A stretch of 25,440 nt of DNA, from assembly GCA_012064415.1 (NCBI GenBank), contig SSNU01000175.1, forward strand, positions 1-25,440. Reading direction: 5' to 3'. Under the pieces are notes generated by a model. The model was not told where the DNA came from. It ran no database searches and saw only the letters and a list, made by a program, of their open reading frames with translations. Position 1 is the stretch's first letter. The number at the start of each line of letters is the position of its first letter. Source of the stretch: Gyrodactylus bullatarudis. Its lineage: Eukaryota > Platyhelminthes > Monogenea > Gyrodactylidea > Gyrodactylidae. A program made the position numbers and the translations under genes. Positions 8,653 to 17,600 of the stretch are shown piece after piece.

Positions 8653-11600
8653 TTAGAGGAATAGGTTTGTTGCTTTTTTTGTAGAGGCACAACTGTATAT
8701 CATACAGTGTATATTGATCTACTATTGAAACTCACAAGAGAATGGACGAATTTTCGACGAACAAATTCAAAATTTCATTCAAATTTTGTAGATACCTTAA
8801 AGGTTGATAAAATAAATCATAACAGCTATAAGTTATCTCCTCTAGATAGCAAATCTTTGTGTAAACATATTGGATATCCTTTGAGTTTGTAGTGACATTG
8901 GCATAAAAGAACTTGAGGTAATCTTCATACAAATCTACGATAACATTGTGCTGAAAAATCATAATTTACAATTTTTTAGTATACTTACTTTTGTTGTTAA
9001 TATCTCATAAAGCATATAAAATTGATTGCCGTCACAATGGAAAGGCTGTAGATACCTAAGAAAAATATTATCACTAATTAACAAGAAAAAATATCAAAAT
9101 TCAATGGCCAAAAATGATTACTCTTAACTTGGCACTGCACAAGATACTACTACGGTAATTAATTGAAACTAAATATAATTTTTTGATTTTACATGTTCAT
9201 TCGAGAAACAAAGGGAATATAATTTATAATTGCTCAAATGTGATTGGTCAAGAAATACTTAATTCTTATTGGCTGATTTTTTCCTGTAATATGTTGTGTT
9301 TTTGCGTGTAAAAAACTTTTGAAAAGTTTCAAATTTAAAAGTTATTCATTCTTTTTGATCTACTTCGATTCCATTCAACTATCTTCCTTAAATGTCGCTT
9401 TAAAGAGGAAATACCCTAACATTCCTAATTTCTCTCTATGACCGCAATGTAATTATAATTTTTAAATTTATTATAATACAGCTTAAAAGCTAAACTTACT
9501 TTGAAAAGAATTTGTAGAGCTTTTTGAATGGCTCAAAAGTAGAAGTTTTCAATTGATCATTGTTCAGATAGTTTATCATGTAAAAGCCAATATTCTTAAT
9601 TACATTCTCGTCTTCACATTCAAAATCGAACTAAATTTGTAAATCAAAATTTTACATAATACTTTATTCGAATCAAGGTGTCCGTAGAATTTTTCTTCAA
9701 AATATAAATAATCTCTAAGGTTATAGTTTCTGTTCTGATACATTGGCAGCCATGTTATCCAGTTAGTTGCAAATAATATCATTTTTTCTTCACATACTGG
9801 TATCTAAAAAAAGGTTAAATACCTGAAATTAATTAATTGAGTTAATTGTTAAGTCTATGATATATTACAGATCGGGAAAAATGTACTGGCATTTTCGATA
9901 ATTATTAATTGCCATTTACAGATCTCGAATTAATTTAAAAAATAGTTCAAAAGGCCTCAGGAAGTAAGTTATAATCAGAGCGGTAAAAATAGTAATATTT
10001 TCACAAATAGCAAATTTCTAGCAAAATTGAATCTCAAAAATAGCAATGAGTAGAATATATTACTTTCTAAGTTATATCTGAAAAATGATCTATTTATTAT
10101 TAAATTGTTGATTTATAAAAAATAAAAATAAAATTAATTATCAAAAAATATATAATTTAAAACTCTCAAAATCCTTACAACTACTCTGACAATTTCTTCA
10201 TAGGTTTTATCGTCCTCATCAAAAAAGTAATCGACTGAATGCATAAAAATTTTCATCACAGGGATTATTTCATCAAGTGTGTATTTAGGTGTGTAGCTAA
10301 AAATGATAAACTTTTTTCAAATTATTAGTTAAATCTCTAAATACATATTATTTTAGATTGAAAGCTATGTTAGAAGCGTGAAATTGCAAGTATTTAGGAC
10401 TAATGCAATGTGAGCAAGTAGAACGTGAGTTTAGTTGGGAGAACTACTCTTTGCAAGCGAGTCTGTCTCAATTAACCAAACCATGATATTCCAAAATGAT
10501 AAACGCTAAAATAATTAACATTAATACTAAAACCTTTTTAACCAACCATTAGTTATATTTTGTGCGCGAAAAATGAAATTACAAAAAAGAGAAATGTTTA
10601 TTTTTGGAGTGAATTATGTTTAAGTAAATCAAAATATTTGGATCTTAGTCATTACAACCCATGAATGATGAGAATTTCTGATTTTTAAAAAATTCTTAAT
10701 TTTTTCATCAAGGAATCGAATCTGATCAAGATCTTTTGGAATATATATCATTAGGCACTTTTCACGATACGGAGAGAAAAACAATTTTTACGGAAAATAA
10801 GGCAAATTTGAAATATTGTAGTAGCGCCGTACTCCCATTATTTCAACTTTAAGCTGAGAATTTTTGCTGATTTCAATATGAGAGAGTGATTGATTTTAAG
10901 GATCACGACTAGTAAAAGAAATAAAATATGCTGAATCTGGTTTTGAGAATCATCCCATAATCGCGTCGATTTTAATTATTATTTTTTGACCATTTTCCTT
11001 ATTTGAAATATAAAAGAAACATTAAATTAACTCTGCGTCGATTGATGTATGGCAAGGCTACGCAAATACTTGTATTACGCGGGAAATCGCAAAATGAGTA
11101 CTTGAAAGTCCCAACTTGTGTGAAAAAAATCAAGAAATTATATCACTTTCCATCAACTTACAGGCTTATTAAGAATAAATTCCTGAATGTTAAGCATGGA
11201 TCTAGATCAAAATTTTGTGCTCTTTCGAATGAGACTATTCCCGGAACGATCTGACTTGCCTTAATTCAGGGTTCAAACTGGGTAGAGTTATTAATTAATT
11301 TGAAATTCAGAAAGTTTTATTTATAATACCTTAAGAACAGGATTGTTATTTTTAAAATAATATCCACAAATATAGCAAAATTTGTTTATATCATTAGCAC
11401 ATTGGAAGATACGATCCATTTTAACGAATTCTGAATAACGTGGGATTGAAATAAAGCATGATAGAAAAAAATGCTGAATCATCAACATATTATTGGCTTA
11501 AACGTCATTGGTTTAAAATATAAAATGCATTTTATAACTTATTAAACTGTGCTTTGTTGTAGGATTGTGTCGATCCCTAAGCTCACAAATCTCTCAAGGT

Positions 11601-14600
11601 ATTATAAATAAAACTTTCTGAATTTCAAATTAATTAATAACTCTACCCAGTTTAAACCCTGAATTAAGGTAAGTCAGATCGTTCCGGGAATAGTCTCATT
11701 CGAAAGAGCACAAAATTTTGATCTAGATCCATGCTTAACATTCAGGAATTTATTCTTAATAAGCCTGTAAGTTGATGGAAAGTGATATAATTTCTTGATT
11801 TTTTTCACACAAGTTGGGACTTTCAAGTACTCATTTTGCGATTTCCCGCGTAATACAAGTATTTGCGTAGCCTTGCCATACATCAATCGACGCAGAGTTA
11901 ATTGCTCTATTCATTCATGTTAATTTTATTCCGGTATAATTTTCAATTTCAATATAATGTAATTTTGAAGCTCAATTATATGCAAAATGGCATTTTTTGA
12001 ATTTTTGAGATTTTCACCCAGACGAAGCACGATAACTGAATTCTGAGACCAGATTCGGAATCAGCGTCAAATTTTGCTTCAGATTTTGGTCTTAGAGCCC
12101 TTTTACTCTGAGACCTATTTTTTTTACACACAGTGTAATTATAATGTAACGACTCATAGTTTTAATGTATAAACACACTAATACAGGTGAGGGACCCATT
12201 TTCTTTTCCACTCAGATTTTCGCCCAGATCATCTTTCACTCTTGCGTTATATACCTAAATCATGAAAATTTTCGACCAATAGGAGGGCGAGAAACCTATA
12301 ACCAATGAAATTCAAGTACATCAAAGTAATGCAAAAATTTCACAATAATTGCAATTTCACGTTTGAATTTTAAAATATTGAAATATTTTTTGGATATTTA
12401 ACTCAAACATTTACTGATTCACGCTTTAAGATGTTAGAAAAGTTTATTAATAGAATTTATTTTTTGGTCATCGTACAGTGATAATTTTGGTACCATCTGA
12501 TAGAGCAGGAAAATGTACAACTTCTGTCAAATTTTCATAAGTGTGCTATGATTTTTTCTATATGTAAAGACATTAGAAAGAAAGTTTCGTAAATGGAAGG
12601 AATTTCAATTTCACATTTCAAATCAGCTTTCCACGCAACGATGATTAGTAATCATTGANCTCATGATTTCGGAAATGCACCCCCTTCTCATCAATGATTT
12701 GTTCATCTTGATTCTCCACATAATCGTCTTTACAACTCGCTCATTCTAAAAAACACTTTGATCATATCATCATGAAAATTTTCACCAACAATCAAAAATA
12801 CCAAATCATTATTGAATTTGAAAATTCACTTCTGGGCTTTGGATCATTCGCAAAATCTAAAGGGATAAGTATAAGGACTTTAAAGCGTTGGATATCTGAA
12901 AAGAACAAGATTATCACAAATATGAATTTCGACAGCCAGGATAGAAATGTTCGACTTAGAGAATTAATATCGGAGAATTTGAGACGCATGACCAACGGAT
13001 CTATTATTTCGCGTTCTGATATCAAAGCCACTTTTCAAATGGCAGCTGAGACGTGTAACATTGAAGGTGTTACAGGTTCACCAAACTACATTACGAAATT
13101 TATCAAGGAACTCGCTATAAACCTATATAATGCAAGTTATCTACCGTAATTTTTCTAGAACCAAATTAGACAAGATTACGCCCGTCGACTTTCGACCTTA
13201 CTGAGCATTGATGTGCATGAGAATGAAGTCTTTATTATTATGGAAGAAAATTTTACTGACGGCAATCATTTTTTGAAATCAATCCTTATATAAAATTTAA
13301 ATGGCAATTTTTACAAGAAAATCTTCTTTTCTGATAAGAAGATACAAGCTAACAATTTTGTTCATGTGAAAAATCAATTTTATCCCATACAAAGTCATTT
13401 CAAATCATACTTGATCACAAAAATTTATACAGAAAACCTGTCACTTTGATCGAGAAACAAAATCCAATGTACCAGATTGTTAAGCGCAATATGACACTCT
13501 TCAAAAACACAAAAGTGATTTCTTAAAATTTCATATTTTAGCTTATCGCATTCGAAACAAGGAAGAGAAACATCACTATGCAAGTTGAAGAAATTAGTCA
13601 TATTGTTCTTCATGAAAACCTCGAGACGTGACCTTCTTCCAATTCTAAAATTCATTGTTGAGAATTTTCACCGCAAAGTTGAAGAAATCAATTCATCATT
13701 AGTTTTAACAGCTCAAAATATTATCTCCAAAATTCTTACGAAAGTTAGACTCTCAAAAGCAGATCGAAAAATTTTTAACTGGACTCGAAAAACAAATTTT
13801 CCTTTTCAATTCACAAAAAAAACTCCTAAATTTAATCTCAATGAAGTAAAAATCCTATTTTTTATTTTTTAGTCTTTCTCAGGTAAATCATTGATTAGAA
13901 AAAGACAAATTGTTTGCCTTAGGGAAGATGATATCAACTACAGCAACCTGAAACCCTTAGTTAATTTGTCAAAAAAAACATTACAAAATTATTCAAAAGC
14001 TAGAGATGTGTTAGATTTAAGTTTCCGCGAAAACCCGAATTCTTCACGACTTCTCAAAGAAAGAAATCAAGTTAGCTTAATTTTGAAAGAAAAAGTCGAT
14101 TCCTATATTGCTGAAGGCAGAAATTCCAATCTTAAGGAATTAAAAGAATCTCTAAGAACTGCAAGAGAAATTGGTGCTGATAACTTTAAGGCCTCTAAAA
14201 ACTTCTTACTTAGATTCAGAAGAAAAAATAATCTCGTATTGCGAAAACCATGTGGAGAGAAGAAGAATGCTCCTCTACAATTGATTGATCAGTTTCGCAA
14301 TGATTTTACTGCACAAATCGCAGATTATCCAAGATCAAATTTGTACAACATCGACGAGGCAGCTTGGTTCATTTATGAACACAAAACTAGGGTTGTGGCA
14401 GTTAAAGGTAATTTCTTATAAATTTTAGGCTCTGATGTGAGCGGTTATAAACGCAATAAAACACGTTTGACGGTAGTTTTTTGTTGCAGTGCCACAGGTG
14501 AGAAGAAAAAACTGTTCATCCTCGGAAAATCTAGGAATCCCAGGTGTTTTAAAGACCATCCAAATTTGCGAAAAAACTTTAAGTATGATGCTAATGCAAA

Positions 14601-17600
14601 TGAATTCAGTTCAAAACAGCGAAATGTGGCAATCGACAAGACTTGGCCTGCCGTTACACAAATCCTCTATATATGATTTCAACGAATGAATAAAAAATCA
14701 TAAATTCATGAATAAATTCTTATGAATCTAGATGCTTTTAAACTTAATCCCACAAAATCAATAGTTGATAAATTTCCTAAGTACAGAAAGGGTCACAAAG
14801 TCGTACACACATTTGTAGAAATCATTTGTTATTCTATGCATAGAAATTTCGTAGTGTAAAAAGGGGGTCTCTAAATAAGCAATTGAATGAGAATCACACA
14901 ATCGTTTTGGTATTTAGTTTTTTGTTCCATCCCCTTTTTTGTTAGGATGAATTGTAGATTGTAATTATTCTCCATGTAATCAATGATTACTAATCATCGT
15001 TGCGTGGAAAGCTGATTTGAAATGTGAAATTGAAATTCCTTCCATTTACGAAACTTTCTTTCTAATGTCTTTACATATAGAAAAAATCATAGCACACTTA
15101 TGAAAATTTGACAGAAGTTGTACATTTTCCTGCTCTATCAGATGGTACCAAAATTATCACTGTACGATGACCAAAAAATAAATTCTATTAATAAACTTTT
15201 CTAACATCTTAAAGCGTGAATCAGTAAATGTTTGAGTTAAATATCCAAAAAATATTTCAATATTTTAAAATTCAAACGTGAAATTGCAATTATTGTGAAA
15301 TTTTTGCATTACTTTGATGTACTTGAATTTCATTGGTTATAGGTTTCTCGCCCTCCTATTGGTCGAAAATTTTCATGATTTAGGTATATAACGCAAGAGT
15401 GAAAGATGATCTGGGCGAAAATCTGNATTTCATTGGTTATAGGTTTCTCGCCCTCCTATTGGTCGAAAATTTTCATGATTTAGGTATATAACGCAAGAGT
15501 GAAAGATGATCTGGGCGAAAATCTGAGTGGAAAAGAAAATGGGTCCCTCACCTTTAATGTAAAAACTTATAGTTTTGATGAATACTCCCACGTAACAGAC
15601 ATATTTGCAATATTTCTTGACGTACGAATCAAAGTTATCAATCTTTAACTTTTTTTCAACATATTCTTTTATGCAGCTGGTATCCATTATCAGTATACGA
15701 ATCATTTGCTGGATTGTATAAAACCGCTGGCCAATTGCACGCATTTGAGCAATAAGACTAAAATACTGATTAATATAAATAGTTTATTTTGCTTACTCTA
15801 AGATTCAACTTCCTACTCTTCAAATCAAATTTGATTTGTAGACTGTTAATTTCATCAAATATGTACTCAGCCCTGAAACACAAATGGAAAAAAATTAATT
15901 ATTAATTTATTTTTTAAATGAATAAATGATTCACTATGTCGTGAACACGACAGCCAGAGCCCCCGTTCGTCTCCTATTACTCAACACTCCCATGGTATTG
16001 ACACCACCTACACACTGGTTTTTTGTAAATAAGCAACATGTAGAAATTACAGTGTTTTTAGAAAATTAACCTACTAGCAAAGTGTGGTCACTGGTAATTA
16101 CTATATCCATATGAACTCTAACTTGATACCAACAATACCATGAGAGTGTTGAGTAATAGGAGACGAACGGGGGTTCTGGCTGTCGTGTTCACGACATAGT
16201 GAATCAATCATATGCACACGCACTCGCCGGTGTGGCGCACTTGGTAACGAAGCTAACCCAACATCACACTCTTCGACACGCTGCGAGATCAATACCGTGC
16301 GCACACCGGAAGTTGATGCTAAAGTCCACAACTCACAAACTCAACCACATCAGCCACACACTCGCTCGGATGATCATCCGCTTTTCACTACAAATAATCT
16401 TCAGCTTCAAATCCTCGGTCGATCCTCAACTCAGATTGTTCTGTCTTATCCTGATCTCAATACAATCACAACACATCATCAAAACTCAATAACAACTTAT
16501 CAACATCCTTCATTACTCACAACGCTCAGGGTCCAGAATCTAATCCTTTCATGGCCTAGTGGTTAGAAGCGTTGCCTCACAATGTTGAAGACCTGGGTTC
16601 GTATCCTGGCTAGGGTGTACTGAAGAGTCCTAATAAGGACGAAACGCGTCTACATCTGCCAAAGTGAGTTGAATATTACTTGACTCTCTTATGGAATTGA
16701 CACTTGCTTATCCGAATTTCTAACATCTAGGTGTGAGAAGACAATCTCCATCAAGTTAGAGTTCATATGGATATAGTAATTACCAGTGACCACATTTTGC
16801 TAGTAGGTTAATTGTCTAAAAACACTGTAATTTCTACATGTTGCTTATTTACAAATGTGTAACATCTACTCAATCTAATTCTGCTTTACGCAATTCCCTA
16901 TTTTTCGTGAAATTACTCACGATGCTTCATTTTCCGAAGATCTATGCAGTAAAGTAACAAAAACCTCGTAATTGATTTCTGCTAAATCAGAGAATTTCAT
17001 GAAAAGTTTCAGAATGACCGTATCGAGTTCCGGTGACTCAAGTAATTCTTCCATCACCTTCTCCTTGATACTACCATCAAAATCTTGAATTTTCGAAACT
17101 GATGCTAATGCATTGATGTAATTAGTGTCAAGCATGTAATTTTCGTTTCTAGTCAAATCATTTAACAGGGGTGTATACTCAAGTTCTCTGCAGAATGCAA
17201 TTGTTTTACTCAAAATATCTGTCAGTCTATCCAAATTTTTTAATTTATCACCTTCATTAATATCATCAATTGGCAAGTTAATTATTGTTCCGAAGTATTT
17301 GATCATTTTTTTGATAGTGAATGTTGTGTAAAACATTGGCGAAATGTAGCATAAAATACGATCTAGTTTCGATTTTATTCTGAGAAGGTATATCAAATCC
17401 AACTCGATTAATTCATCCATTTCTGAACATTTGCGAATACTTGCAATGTATTTTTTCAAATCATATTGCAGATCCTGATCACATCTGATAAAGAGAAGAA
17501 TATCGTTGGATCTAAAAATAAAAGAGTTCTGCATTATCTCACAAGGAATATATATGTATAAGGGTAATACAAAATTTTATTTTCCCGGATCAAAATTCTA

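Larger units (their letters stand above)
12184..15554 (+). mobile_element. pogo/Tigger-like DNA transposon with TA duplication and about 475-bp terminal inverted repeats
   Basis: The left end reads TA then CAGGTGAGGGACCC (from 12184). The right end is its reverse complement, finishing ...CTCACCTT at 15554 and followed by TA, with one mismatch at the third-last base. A TA target duplication and CAG-type termini are expected for the pogo/Tigger group of Tc1/mariner. Inverted repeats extend to about 12658 on the left and start at about 14979 on the right, and they look nearly identical, which suggests a recent insertion. The interior encodes a helix-turn-helix protein and a DDE_1-type transposase on the plus strand. 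It lies inside gene A in the opposite orientation. A tandem 99-bp repeat next to an N inflates its length. Confidence 0.8.
15928..16855 (+). mobile_element. composite SINE-like element with tRNA-like promoter, hammerhead ribozyme and two nested inverted repeats
   Basis: Lies in the gene A intron 15873-16920. The interior (16206-16740) is richer in GC than its surroundings. It contains a tRNA-like hairpin unit (16226-16309), a Pol III A/B box pair (16552-16606) and a hammerhead ribozyme (16607-16661). Two interleaved inverted repeats border it: 15928-16000 with 16133-16205 (73 bp), and 16022-16126 with 16751-16855 (105 bp, few mismatches). The coding-looking frames across it come from low stop density in GC-richer DNA. 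Architecture of tRNA-like head plus hammerhead is known from the schistosome Sm-alpha SINE-like family. Hammerheads also occur in Penelope-like elements. Whether this family is related to either needs a search. Confidence 0.7.
16022..16855. repeat. 105-bp inverted repeat pair enclosing the tRNA-like/ribozyme segment
   Basis: 16022-16126 is the reverse complement of 16751-16855 with about two mismatches seen. The pair encloses one arm of the 73-bp repeat and all of the tRNA-like and ribozyme sequence. Confidence 0.8.

Noticed and set aside
8732..9803. Gene A as a divergent ubiquitin-conjugation E4 (UBE4/Ufd2) protein
   Set aside because: A loose likeness around GNQFYMLYE to the QFYDKF region was considered. 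The rest does not match and no U-box is found before the gene end.
11003..11886. Two identical protein-coding genes on opposite strands
   Set aside because: They are the same frame carried by the two arms of one inverted repeat, so they are not independent genes.
13846..14428. Reassigned stop codons (alternative genetic code)
   Set aside because: In-frame stops fall only within GT...AG stretches, and PAN3 uses TGA at its expected end with no in-frame stop elsewhere in its exons. Short introns explain the pattern better.
12792..14639. Minus-strand frames of 64-79 codons inside the pogo-like element
   Set aside because: They are antisense to recognisable transposase segments.
16101..16566. 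Overlapping frames of 76-97 codons on both strands
   Set aside because: They span the SINE-like element, where higher GC lowers stop frequency. No family resemblance.
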